32,353 nt of DNA from Purshia tridentata (lineage: Eukaryota; Streptophyta; Magnoliopsida; Rosales; Rosaceae), in contig QANT01001127.1 of NCBI GenBank assembly GCA_003254885.1, positions 1-32,353 on the forward strand, written 5' to 3'. Made by a program: the position numbers and the translations under genes. Below, piece by piece: positions 20,728 through 31,211 of the stretch (its first letter is position 1; every line of letters begins with the position of its first letter). A model generated the notes under the pieces. It did not search any database, was not told the DNA's origin, and saw nothing but the letters and a program-made list of their open reading frames with translations.

Positions 20728-21215
20728 ATGGCCATGTTCAAAAACTTTTCCTTTCTCCTTGTCCTCCTTATATGTGTCACAGGTACGAACATGAATTTTA
20801 GTAACAAATTTAAAAGAATATAAAACAAAATGTTTCTCTTATACATGTAAATTAATGATTATTTTATTGCAGTTGAAACAAAGGGTCAGATTGTGGAGGA
20901 TCAAATATGCTCGGCAGGATTGGGTCCATGTGGCAGTGATTGCAACGCACGGCCAGCGGAAAGTGTAATTTCATAATAAAGCCTCCATTGTGTACGTGTT
21001 CCTTCAATTGCGGTCCACCGGCACCGGCTCCGTCACCTCCGCCGCCACAAAGAAAATGCTCTGCAGGACTAGGCCCTTGCTCCGTCGCCTGCGACGATAA
21101 GTGTTGCAATGCAAAATGTGGTGCCAAATATAATCAGGGTATTGGTTCATGTCAAAGTCTAGGAAGCACCAGATTGTGTACTTGTCAATACGTTTGCGGC
21201 CTGTTATACTTTTAA
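20728..21215 (+). pseudogene. Frame-broken tandem defensin-like (DEFL) peptide gene
   Basis: Exon 1 (20728-20782) encodes a signal peptide (MAMFKNFSFLLVLLICVTG). A 90-bp GT-AG intron follows, then exon 2 from 20873. The first cysteine domain starts normally (CSAGLGPCGSDCNAR). It then hits TAA at 20974-20976, giving only 52 aa. The rest of the protein is intact in another frame: CNFIIKPPLCTCSFNCG, a proline-rich linker, and the second domain CSAGLGPCSVACDDKCCNAKC to CTCQYVCG, with a stop at 21213-21215. Compared with the paralogue at 26733, about 31 bp are missing between the third cysteine and CNF, which removes one conserved Cys and shifts the frame. This is either a recent pseudogene or a gene now making a truncated secreted peptide. 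It keeps an intron that the other two copies lack. Confidence 0.8.
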
Positions 21216-21703
21216 CCCATGCATCATGCATTTTCTAATGGCTCTTAATTAATAAAATGGGCCCTATACTGCAATTTGTAATCATACATTTATGCCTCAT
21301 CAATAACAAAAGTGTCTTTCATTTTTATTCCAAAATGTTATGGGAAATTCTATTTATACTCTACAGAATGCAAGTAATTAATAATTATTAATTTAATATC
21401 ACAAATCTTTGTCTCCCATACAAGGCCAAGAAATTCCTAAATTAGTAATCAACCCGAAGGCCTCAAATAATTGCTGAGATAACATTACATAAATAGCTAC
21501 GTCGGTCCACATATTGGTTACCTTTTTTTCCCCCGATATTTATACGATAATTGTGATTTGTTTTTTCTTTTAAAATAGAAAAATGGTTGACTGGTATAAG
21601 ATTTTCAGCGTCTCTCAGACTCTCACTTTGAAAAGCGTTTGCTCTGTTTCTTTCATCAGCGATCACTCAACTCTTGGGTTGGGTCTTCCCCATTCCCTAA
21701 TCA
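21216..21703. other. Intergenic DNA and promoter of the coiled-coil gene
   Basis: Contains the defensin-like gene 3' end and, near 21590-21703, a leader for the next gene (pyrimidine-rich, ending TAATCAATGGC). No clear TATA box was picked out. Confidence 0.4.
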
Positions 21704-24700
21704 ATGGCAGCCTCTAAGCTTTCAGTCTTCTCCATATTATTAGCCCTATTATTCACCAGCATTACAGCAGACCCACCTGCTCCACAGGTTGCAGATTCGT
21801 CTCCAAGACTCCAACTTGAGCAACTCAAGTCCAAGGTTTCACTTCTAGGTGATCATTTTCACACCCCCATTCACTCATTCTTGAGCAACCCATTATATTG
21901 GTTTTTTTTTTTTGGGATACTGAATGTGAATCCCAGTCTCTCAACTTTCAAGTCTTCAACTTGAAGAACTGAATGTTATAAATTGAATGAATATACAATC
22001 CCATATATCAGAATTTTAATTGGCATTGAGTTTTGTGGTATTGTTTAAAGTTTATTTTATTTTATTTTATTCTTTTATTCAACAATATTCAATGGAAAAT
22101 AAATTTTGACTAATGAGCCTTTATTTTTGCATTAGGATCTTAAAATGTGAAAATTAAATCAATTGAGCATATGGGATCGAATTATATTCAAGTTTTATGG
22201 TATGGTGGAGCTAAGTTTTTCGTTTTCTGGACACCAATTATAAAACACAAAATGAACAGTTAGTTTCGTTCGGTTTCTCAGAGTCCGAAAACAGGTTGAG
22301 GGGGAGAATGCTATTGAAACAAAAGTGTTTGTAGTATGAATTAGTCCTAAAATGCCTCTTCTGCAATAGAACTTAGTCCTGTGTGTCCCATTACATTTCT
22401 AGTGTCAACATGCTGATAAATAGGCTAGTCCACTGGGACACTCTCAGATTCAATGATTTCTAGTGTCACCTTAAAAATAAGAATAATTAGAGAACTAGAC
22501 TGATTTGTAACGTAGTTACTGCAGTAATTTGATACTTAGTTATACATGATTTACTGCTATACCAGGGCACTATGTTTTCTATTTGAGTGACATCCCTATT
22601 CTTATGTTGTTGAAGAATCAAGCATTGATGAGAAAAACCGTGAATTGAGAAAAAAGGATGAAACTATTAGACAGATGGAGAAGATTATTCAAGAGAAATC
22701 AAACAGCATTGCATTATTACAAAGTGACATAGAGTCTCTCCAGGTGAAGCTTCAGTATTTTTTAAATTTTTTTGCAGTTTCTATGCTAAAACAATTCGCT
22801 AACTCTGATACGCTAGAGTTCACTTCACAAAACTATCAAATCATAATGTCACTAGTTGGTTAGAATAAATTATTTGAAAGTGGTTAACAAGCGTTTCTAA
22901 TTATGAGCAAAGTGGTTAAGAAGTGTTTCCTTGTTAACAATATAGAGTCTTTATTGGATGGAGGATCCATTTCTGTTTTTACACATCCTTTCTAGTCAAC
23001 AACTGGAGGGTAGATAATGTCTTTGAGTTAATGAAGTTCATGTAAACAATGGGCTTGCTACACCCCATTTGACAAGATTCTACTTTATTCTTTTTCTTTT
23101 TTCTTTTGGTTAGGGAAGAGAATCTTTAGATGCTATGCAACCCACAGATGAGTCACATTTACAGGCTGGTGAGCTTGAGAAGCAGGTTAGTTTTTCATAA
23201 ACCCGCTCTAACATCATGTCTCCTTGCATGCCTTATGTTTTAGCCTTCGTGGCAGGTTAAAAGACTTAGAGAGGACATCAAAATGCAAAATAAGAGAAAA
23301 GATGAACTGGAAGCCCGAGCAAGTGTAGCTGAGCAGAAAATCTGGGAACTGAATTTAGAACTAGAAAATGTACGAACCGTGCTTATTTCTTGTTTCTTGT
23401 AAGGTCTGCGTTACTGTTTCTGTTGTAGTATTTATATCATTGGTAACTGTGTTTTTCCTGGTCTCTTTCCACATTAATGACTTTCACCTAGGGGTTTCAA
23501 AAAATAATTTGTTATACCACTTGCTTACATACCACCAGTCGTCAGTGTGGAAATTCTTTGATGTTTTCATATATATGAAGGATTGATATTTTATTTTAGT
23601 TTATATCCGTCTCTCTTATTATTGATATGTAAAATTTTGACCTTCAATAAAATTGAAGCAAGCCATACATATTCTTTTTATTCATTAAAATCAGTTTCTT
23701 AATCAAGTTTGCCATATGATCAATAGAGTTACATATTTGTTGTGAACCATAATCAGGTCCATGGAGGATGGCTTCCAAGTTCTCTTGCAGTTCATAAAGA
23801 CTATTTTCAGGTAAACTATTCAGTTTGGTGGAATAATAATTTCTGGCCTAATTTATGACTAGGAATTTTATGTGCAGTCATACATAGTGACTTACTGGAA
23901 TGAGCATGGGAGACCAACCTTGGATGTGGCAATTGAAAAGGTGTGTTTGTGGTTCCCTAAACTTTATTTGTTAAACTTCTGTCAATAGAGATGTTGGGTT
24001 GCAGCGCTTGCCAGATAAATCCTTTATTAAAGAAAGCTAGTGTCAGGTAAACTGGAATAGCTAATTAGTTATTTATTTATTTGCTCTTTTCAGGCCTTAG
24101 AAAAGAAAGCTCAAGTTGGGTGTTGGCTTGAACACAACACTGAAACAATTAAATCTGTATGTTATCCCCCAGCATTTCTTATAAAGTCTCAACAAATGAT
24201 TTGACATTGTGTTCATAATCCATATTTACAGTTTGATGCTCATTCTCAAGCTTTTTTAGCTTTTTGTTCCAGTTGAAGGATGTTTCTAAGTGTAACTTGT
24301 CATGAATTATGAATCAAAACTTTGCAGATACCATATACTAGGACATGAACTATGGTATTAGATAATGGATTTGATGTTTTGCACAAGTTCTCTAAACCTG
24401 TAATGATATCCCCTGGTGCATACTATTTGCAGATCAAGAGTAACTTGGTGCACCTGTGAGGTTGGTTAAAAGATGAGATTCTTTGTTATTGATATTGGAC
24501 CTTTGTATTGGGTACTATATCAAAGAACCTTAAAATCTAAACGGAACTTAAAGACGCCAATGCTTTAAAAACTAATAATCAAAGTTGTGAAGTCATTAGT
24601 CTCAGTGTTGGTGTTTGGTATCTTCCTCTTTTCTGCATAATGGGTGTACTGTTTGTTTGAACCAAGTAGGTATCTTTTCTGATTCTCTCTATGTTTAATT

Positions 24701-25771
24701 GAAGAAATGGATCCCAAGTTTGAAGAAACACTCGTTGGCATTTATAGCCTATCTTGAACCAAAAATTCAATCACTCACTGCAAAAACTGTTGATGTCTAC
24801 CATTCATCAAAGAGTTCTGTAGCACCACTTGTTTTCAGGGCACTAAAAATGACAGATCCTTACATTCAGGTGAGCCCATGTTGAAGTTTAACCTATTAAA
24901 TTTATAAGATTAGCTGGTTGAAATTCCTTCTTATGGCATTTCTATGTTTTGACAGGAAGCTAAGAAATTTACCGAGCCATACATAGAGCAGGTTACAATG
25001 GTGACAAGACCCCATATAGATAAAGCACATGTTGCCTTGAAGCCCTATACCAAACAAGTACTCCATGCATATAGAAAATTCATCAAATCTGCAACTTTTT
25101 ACCATCATGAGGTACCACTTTCTTACTTTTTAAAAAAGGGATATGCTATTGGTGACTAAAAATCTCAAGCAAAGATCAGAACTTAAAAAGCGAACAATCT
25201 GGCTTACTTTCCATACGAGTGTGTAGCTAGATGTACGGTTATCCCGTCTTAGTTTCTAAAATTCCTTCCATTATGACAGGTCCAAGAAATGCTTAAAAAT
25301 AATGAGTTGACACAACCACTTGCAACTATAGAATTGGCTTGGTTTGCGGTATGTATTTCAGTATTGTGGTGTAAGTGCTAGGTCAACTATATTATATGTT
25401 CTCTACTAGAGTTAGGTCATCAAGCAATTTGTTGTCGTAAATTTATATAATAGTTTCTCTTGTTTTGTTGTTTTCTTCCCCCTCCCAATTGATATAGGCC
25501 ACTGCTTTACTAGCCCTGCCTGCAGTTTTTCTGTTTAAGTTGTATTCAGCTATTTTCAGGTTAGTTTTATTCAGTTTATTATTCTTGTTTTCAGTAATAC
25601 TAAATTTATACTTTGTTTAGAAAGATGATTAAAGTTTTAGTGAAGAAATTTATCCTTTTTAAGTATAAAACCAAGCTTGAATGATGCAGAAAAAAGTCAA
25701 AGAAGCGTATTCGTAGTTCCGATAGAAACCACGCACTTCACAGGCTCAAGCGTGTTCATCCTGAGAAGTGA
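21704..25771 (+). CDS. Coiled-coil membrane protein of the plant 'myosin heavy chain-related' family
   Basis: The function is not established; Arabidopsis relatives such as AT4G31340 and AT2G24420 are labelled only 'myosin heavy chain-related'. My exons are 21704-21848, 22616-22743, 23114-23185, 23256-23369, 23757-23810, 23878-23940, 24094-24156, 24705-24869, 24956-25111, 25280-25348, 25498-25559 and 25690-25771. All are GT-AG and in frame, giving 390 aa. Order: signal peptide (1 to about 22), coiled coil rich in Glu/Lys (about 36-153), HGGWLP motif, helical region with repeated EP/KPY segments (YLEPKI, TEPYIEQ, KPYTKQ), one membrane helix (about 341-363, LLALPAVFLFKL) and a basic tail ending HPEK. 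It is probably an ER or secretory membrane protein with a lumenal coiled coil. Relatives have extra coiled coil before HG.WLP; that exon is missing here. A likely 3' UTR intron spans 25782-25966. Confidence 0.85.
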
Positions 25772-26285
25772 AGTACATGAGGTAATTGGGTGCTTTTTAA
25801 ATATTGTTTTCGGAATGTGTCTTAGCTCTTAGGAATATTTATAACTTTGAATTCTTTTTGGAAAGTCTTTGATGTCATACGTACCTTGCTTGCATACCTA
25901 TTTTAAATAAGATGCCTGTCGTTAGAATGAGATGCTACATTTGAAATCAAACACTATATTTTGCAGATCAATGAAAAGGGCTTTAAATTCCTCGCTTAGG
26001 AATCAGAACACCGAAGAGGTTTACAAGTTCGGAACCAATACTTAACAAAAATTTTGCAGATTAGAAGCATTTTCTTGAGAGTTCGGAAATCTAGGATATG
26101 ATTCTTGATATTCTGTTCTTGACACTCTAATTTTGATTAGTCCATATCCTGCTACAGTTTTTCTTAATATTGACAAATACAAATTCAAAAACCAAATTAT
26201 AATTGCATCACGCAGTTATGGCAAATATTAATTCACAGTTCATAACTTCATATTTATGTCCGCTCCCCATAAATATGAACAACTA

Positions 26286-26497
26286 GGGGTGTCCCCAACT
26301 GAAATTTTAATGAATTTTCATAGAATGCATCAAAATATAAGGGGAATTTGCTGGAATTTTCATGCTCTTTGTTATTTGAACAAAATCCATATATATCTAT
26401 CCAGATTTACTATTTAATAAAATCCATGAGTTTTTAAAATATTTAGATTTTATTGAATTTTTAAAATCTATTAAAATCCTGAGTTAGAGATATCCCC
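26286..26497. mobile_element. MITE-like element with imperfect terminal inverted repeats
   Basis: The left end GGGGTGTCCCCAACTGAAAT pairs imperfectly with the reverse complement of the right end (GGGGATATCTCTAACTCAGG). The similarity continues through TTTTAAT.ATTTT. The interior is AT-rich with phrases such as AAATCCATGAGTTTTTAAAAT that are typical of small plant DNA-transposon derivatives. There is no coding sequence, and I could not define a clean target-site duplication, so the superfamily is left open. Confidence 0.5.
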
Positions 26498-26678
26498 GTG
26501 AACGAACAGAAAAAGCAATATTTATTAATTATATTGTACATTGGACTTGTTTTTCTTTTGAATTATGTGCTTAAAGTGTAGTTTTCAATTTCATAAATGA
26601 GGTTCAAATCCTCATTTATGAGAATGAAATCTAATAAAATCTGAAGTAAAGCGCTTACCTTTGGCCATGCTGTAAGTC

Positions 26679-26685
26679 TATAAAG
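26679..26685 (+). promoter_or_regulatory. TATA box of the plus-strand defensin-like gene
   Basis: TATAAAG lies 48 bp before the ATG at 26733, with a second TATAAAG just after it. This implies a leader of only about 20-25 nt. Confidence 0.6.
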
Positions 26686-26732
26686 TATAAAGAGTCCATA
26701 ACCTATTTTGAGTCTCGTACAAGACAGAGACA

Positions 26733-27131
26733 ATGTCAAAGCTTGGGCTTGTGGTGGTTTTGGTAGCGATGAGTATGACAGTGGGGACAATGGTGGCGAC
26801 TGTAGAGGCAAATGCATGTTCTGAAAGTTTGGGTTTATGCGGGCAAGACTGTGGCGAACGGTGTCGTTCTGGGCATAGTGCCAATGAAGAGCCTCAAGGG
26901 TCTTGTAGTACAGAAATAGTTCCATTGTGTACGTGTTATTACAAGTGCGGTCCACCGCCAAGCCCAGAAGGGCCCAAAAGAGAGTGCACAGAAGGATTGG
27001 GTCGGTGCACCCTTGACTGCAACGATGACTGTTGTAATTCAAAATGTAGTACCCAATACAAGCAGGGTATTGGTTCTTGTACCGTATTTGGAGGCACCTC
27101 CTTGTGTTCTTGCCACTATGTTTGTAATTGA
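26733..27131 (+). CDS. Two-domain defensin-like (DEFL) cysteine-rich secreted peptide
   Basis: The 132-aa product begins with a signal peptide of about 26 residues and should be secreted. Two cysteine domains follow. Domain 1 starts at Cys29 and has eight cysteines in a C-x6-C-x3-C-x3-C ... C ... C-x-C-x3-C order, the CxxxC plus CxC pattern of the cysteine-stabilised alpha-beta fold. Domain 2, after the linker GPPPSPEGPKRE, has ten cysteines, including a CC pair (NDDCCNSKC), and ends CSCHYVCN. Tandem-domain defensin-like proteins exist in plants; their roles range from antimicrobial activity to signalling, and none can be assigned here. The gene has no intron, unlike the broken paralogue at 20728. 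It is the close relative of the minus-strand gene at 30753-31160. Confidence 0.85.
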   Translation: MSKLGLVVVLVAMSMTVGTMVATVEANACSESLGLCGQDCGERCRSGHSANEEPQGSCSTEIVPLCTCYYKCGPPPSPEGPKRECTEGLGRCTLDCNDDCCNSKCSTQYKQGIGSCTVFGGTSLCSCHYVCN

Positions 27132-27910
27132 CATCACTACTCAAAAATACTAATAAAATTCTAAGACGGATTTCAAAGATTACTAATAATAACGTTATGT
27201 TATGAGATTACCATCACCTCCTTCCTAATCATTTCCAAAATTCTACTCTAACAACTAGCTATTAGTTTAGTGTTGAATAAAAATATCATAAATAAATATC
27301 TAATTAGTTTACTATTCAATATAATTTTACTCTACTCATTTAAGAAATAATTTATTGTTTGGGTACAACTCACTCAAGATAGAATATATCTCTTTATTAC
27401 AATTCTTTAGTATAAAATAAGACCTTTTAATTTCAATTATAACGAAACTGAAATTATTTTATCCGATGTGTTAGTATGTTTGAATTTGTAGTTGCACTTA
27501 AGACAATTATAATGAATGAATGACACATTGAAAATTTGACATTGATTTGGGATCCTTTTGTGATATCAAACCACACGTAGTTCCAAGTTTTTGAATTATC
27601 CTGTTTGCTTATCTTGTTTGGACAAACTAGTTTGGGAGTTCAGCTAATATTTTGACAGGATGATTCATATTCTTCTTTAAGTTATGAAATGAAAAGTCCA
27701 ATAAAGAATAAAGTATTTTAAAATTTTAAAAAGTGAAATAAAAATGAACAAGCTAGTGAGTTATTACTAAAACTTTGAATTTTACCGTTGTTTTTTTTTT
27801 CTGTTTTAAATTAGATCTTGCTAAACCATATAACAATATTACTACTACTAGATTTGATCTTTCTTATATTACTTTTTGGACTTCTTGATCTGCACTCTTG
27901 CTCAATACTC
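27132..27910. other. AT-rich intergenic DNA
   Basis: No coding sequence or recognisable repeat is seen between the defensin-like gene and the RPL4 promoter. Confidence 0.45.
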
Positions 27911-27917
27911 GTAGGTT

Positions 27918-28054
27918 TGGGCCGTACACATTATCCTTAAAGAGTTCAAATCCTATCACATAAGCCCAATATCTGCTTATAACCCATGTTGAGTTGGGCA
28001 CCGCAGCCCAATATAGGCATTATTTCTCCCTCGTCCATTTAAAACCAAAAAAAN

Positions 28055-28090
<36 letters not shown>

Positions 28091-28219
28091 ACTGAAACCC
28101 TAACATTCCACGTTTACACTATAAAAACGAATACAAAACCCTAACTCCTCTCAGCCACAAAACCGCACCCTCTCTCTCTCTCTCCCCCTCACACTCTCTC
28201 CCACTCCCCACTATCTGAA
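27918..28219 (+). promoter_or_regulatory. RPL4 promoter with site II elements and telo-boxes
   Basis: Site II-type motifs (TGGGCY or complement) occur at 27918-27923 (TGGGCC), 27964-27969, 27995-28000 and 28006-28010. Two telo-boxes (AAACCCTAA) lie at 28095-28103 and 28136-28144, with a TATA box (TATAAAA) at 28120-28126 between them. This combination is the known signature of plant ribosomal-protein and growth-coupled promoters. The leader starts in a pyrimidine-rich CTCCTCTC context. Confidence 0.8.
28047..28087. repeat. Poly-A tract with an ambiguous base
   Basis: Forty-one positions are all A except an N at 28054, the only undetermined base I saw. The tract length is probably unreliable in the assembly. 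It lies within the RPL4 promoter, upstream of the telo-boxes. Confidence 0.85.
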
Positions 28220-30177
28220 ATGGCCGCCGCCGCGCGTCCTTTGGTCACGGTCCAATCCCTGGACGGCGACATGGCTACCGACCAGTCCCAGACCCTCCCT
28301 CTGCCCGACGTCATGAAGGCCTCGATCCGACCCGACATCGTCACCTACGTTCACTCCAACATCTCCAAGAACAGCCGACAGCCCTACGCTGTCTCCAGGA
28401 AAGCCGGTCATCAAACCTCCGCCGAGTCCTGGGGTACCGGACGCGCTGTGTCCCGTATTCCACGTGTCCCCGGCGGCGGGACCCACCGCGCCGGCCAGGG
28501 AGCATTCGGAAACATGTGCCGTGGAGGCCGCATGTTCGCACCCACCAAGATCTGGCGCCGTTGGCACCGCAAGATCAACGTCAACCAGAAGCGCTACGCC
28601 GTCGTTTCGGCGATTGCGGCTTCAGCGGTTCCGTCTCTGGTTCTTGCTCGTGGGCACAAAATCGAGACTGTTCCCGAATTGCCCCTGGTTATCTCTGACT
28701 CGGCTGAGAGTGTTGAGAAGACCTCGGCGGCTATCAAGGTGCTGAAGCAGATCGGGGCTTATGCGGACGCTGAGAAGGCCAAGGACAGCCACGCGATTCG
28801 ACCCGGAAAGGGGAAGATGAGGAACCGGCGATATATCAATCGCAAGGGTCCACTGATTGTGTACGGAAGTGAGGGAGTGAAGCTCGTGAAGGCGTTTCGC
28901 AACATTCCCGGGGTTGATATTGTCAATGTGGAGAGGCTTAACCTGCTGAAGCTTGCTCCTGGTGGGCATTTGGGTCGGTTCGTGATCTGGACCAAGTCGG
29001 CATTTGAGAAGCTGGACTCGATTTACGGGTCGTTCGAGAAAGCCTCCGAGAAGAAGAAGGGGTACGTGCTGCCGAGGTCCAAGATGGTCAATGCTGACCT
29101 GGCGAGGATCATCAACTCGGATGAGGTTCAGTCGGTTGTGAGGCCGATCAAGAAGGACGTGAAGAGGGCGCCACTGAAGAAGAACCCGCTCAAGAACCTC
29201 AACACCTTGCTCAAGTTGAACCCGTATGCTAAGACTGCGAGGAGAATGGCCCTGTTGGCTGAGGCAGAGCGTGTCAAGGCTAAGAATGAGAAGCTCGACA
29301 AAAAGAGGAAGCCCATTTCTAAGGTAGTCGATCAGTCCCAACTTGTTAATTTCTGTTTGTGTTTAATTGGTTTTTATGCTAAATTAGATGATGCGTATGA
29401 TTGCTTAATTGGAATTAGATGATGGGTATGATTGTTTAATTGGTAGTCTGTTTTTAGTTGTAGGAAATCGCGGTGTTTTTTTTTCATTTTTGATGGATGT
29501 TGGATTTTTGTGAAGTGAAGCTTCATTGCATTTGGAGTATTGCGTGGTGTCATTTCTTGATTTAGATGACTTCATTACTAGGTTTTGGAAGTTTATAATC
29601 TTATATTTTATGATCGTCTTGATGATGCTTTTGTTTTTATGTTTAATTGTTTTGATTCCTTCATACTAAGTTTAGGAAATGTGTTTTATTTGTAATCTGT
29701 CCAAACTTGTTTTTATTTGTACTAAGTGTAGGCTGTTCTTGGATTTAGAACATATAGGTCTTTTCTTTTTTAATTGGTGTTTGCTTTCTGTGAAGCTTGA
29801 TTGTATTCCTAGTGCTCATCTTTATTAACAATGTGTTTTACTTCTTGATTTAGATTCATCAGTAATATCATTGGGAAATGATTTTATCAAAGATTTTTGG
29901 TTTCATATGACAATCCCGTTCCATAATTTTTATGGTTTCTTCTTTCTGCTTTTCATCATTTACGCATCCATGCTCAGTTTCTGTTGATTTCTTTAAATTG
30001 TTGTTTACTCTGTTATATGGGCATGTGTGATCATGTACGTAATGTTAATTTCTTCTGATTCAGGAGGAAGCTTGTAAAATCAAGGCAGCTGGTAAGGCAT
30101 GGTACCAAACGATGATCTCAGACAGCGATTACACCGAGTTCGAGAACTTCACAAAGTGGCTCGGTGTGTCACAGTGA
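28220..30177 (+). CDS. RPL4: 60S ribosomal protein L4 (uL4)
   Basis: This is a core protein of the large cytosolic ribosomal subunit that binds 25S rRNA and sends a long loop into the exit tunnel. Exon 1 is 28220-29323 and exon 2 is 30064-30177, joined by a 740-bp GT-AG intron, giving 405 aa, the usual plant length. The start ATGGCCGCC is in good context. Recognisable uL4 features are [11 protein letters not shown] near the N-terminus, the basic tunnel loop [17 protein letters not shown], the conserved core to about residue 270 and a eukaryotic Lys-rich C-terminal extension. Exon 2 encodes [20 protein letters not shown] and ends WLGVSQ. Exon 1 is much more GC-rich than its surroundings, as in highly expressed plant genes. 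Splicing is needed: reading through the donor ends at a stop inside the intron (29420-29422). Confidence 0.96.
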
Positions 30178-30752
30178 TCTACTGCTTTAAAATCCTAAGA
30201 CGTTTTTGTACTCCATTTTATTTTGGTGTTTATTTGTTGTCTTTTGTTAGACTCATGGATGAGACTAGGGAGGAAAATGAGTGCAATAAGAGAGAATATT
30301 CTGATCTGTTTTTCCTTCTTTGTTTTGTCTGGTGGAATATTTTTGTTGATCGGCATTGGAGTTATATTGTTAGTTTTATCAGTTTTGATTCGTGACCTTG
30401 TTAGCAACCTTTGTTTGCAATATAGGCGTAATCATGTTTGAACTTCTTAAATTTTATATGTTCATCTATGGTGCTTTGGTATTTTTTAATGAGGTTTTGA
30501 GGATGATAATGTGTGCTTCTGTGCATGGTCTAGTTGTAGATCATGTAGGTCGATATGTGGCCAAAAAGAGAAAATGAATTAAGTACCCATAGGCTATAGC
30601 ACGCCAATCACAAAAAAAAAAAAAAACAGAAAGCTTTGAAAAAAAAGGAGTGCAAAAATGGCCTCCCCTCAATATAACATAATATTATCAGTGATCTTTG
30701 AAATCAGATTTAGAATTTTATTAGTAAACTTAAATAGTGATGATGAGGTATG
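30178..30752. other. RPL4 3' UTR and convergent intergenic space
   Basis: RPL4 and the minus-strand defensin-like gene converge here, about 575 bp apart. Several open frames exist, but they lack motifs and are T-rich 3' UTR sequence. An A14-type tract lies at about 30612. Confidence 0.5.
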
Positions 30753-31160
30753 TCAATTACAAACATACTGGCAAGTACACACGGAGGTGCCAGCAATGGT
30801 GTCACAAGAACCAACTCCCTGATTATATTGGGTGCCACATTTTGAATTACAACAGTCATCGTTGCAGTCAACGGTGCATCGACCCAATCCCCCTGTGCAC
30901 TCTCTTTTGGGCCCTTGTGGGCTGGGCGGAGGACCACACTTGTAGTAACATGTACACAATGCAGGCTCTATTTCGTAACTACAAGATCCTTGAGCTTCTT
31001 CTTCCGCTCCATGCTTAGAACGACACCGTTCGTCACAGTCATTCCCGCACGCACCCAAACCTTCCGAGCATGACCCGTCTCCCCTTACCTGCAACTTAAA
31101 TCTTTCAATTTCGATCACCACTAATATGAGCACCAGAGAAAGCAAGTAAAGCTTGGTCAT
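30753..31160 (-). CDS. Two-domain defensin-like (DEFL) cysteine-rich secreted peptide
   Basis: The 135-aa product has a hydrophobic signal (MTKLYLLSLVLILVVIEIER) and two cysteine domains. Domain 1 starts at Cys31 (CSEGLGACGNDCDERC ... ALCTCYYKC) with eight cysteines. The linker GPPPSPQGPKRE follows, then a ten-cysteine domain 2 (CTGGLGRCTVDCNDDCC ... CTCQYVCN). It matches the gene at 26733 through most of its length but has a different signal peptide, as is usual when the mature part is retained and the leader diverges. There is no intron. It lies in inverted orientation on the other side of RPL4. Its role is unknown: secreted, disulfide-rich, possibly defence or signalling. Confidence 0.85.
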   Translation of the reverse strand: MTKLYLLSLVLILVVIEIERFKLQVRGDGSCSEGLGACGNDCDERCRSKHGAEEEAQGSCSYEIEPALCTCYYKCGPPPSPQGPKRECTGGLGRCTVDCNDDCCNSKCGTQYNQGVGSCDTIAGTSVCTCQYVCN

Positions 31161-31203
31161 TTTCTTTTACCAACTGCATGCATGTCACTATACCCATATG
31201 GAC

Positions 31204-31211
31204 TATTTATA
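31204..31211 (-). promoter_or_regulatory. TATA box of the minus-strand defensin-like gene
   Basis: On the minus strand this reads TATAAATA, 44 bp before the ATG. This matches the compact promoter layout of the other two family members. Confidence 0.6.

Noticed and set aside
26563..27144. 193-residue minus-strand open frame opposite the defensin-like gene
   Set aside because: A similar antisense frame lies opposite the inverted paralogue, which follows automatically from the conserved plus-strand coding sequence.
28211..29341. Long minus-strand open frames opposite RPL4
   Set aside because: They are shadows of a GC-rich coding exon on the plus strand; no plausible protein family appears.
30099..30577. 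Overlapping open frames after RPL4 exon 2
   Set aside because: The first overlaps RPL4 exon 2 in another frame; the others are T-rich 3' UTR sequence with hydrophobic low-complexity translations.
31086..31094. CAG/GTAAGG splice donor-like site within the minus-strand defensin-like gene
   Set aside because: No acceptor lies before the first cysteine, and the frame is continuous, so an intron is not needed.
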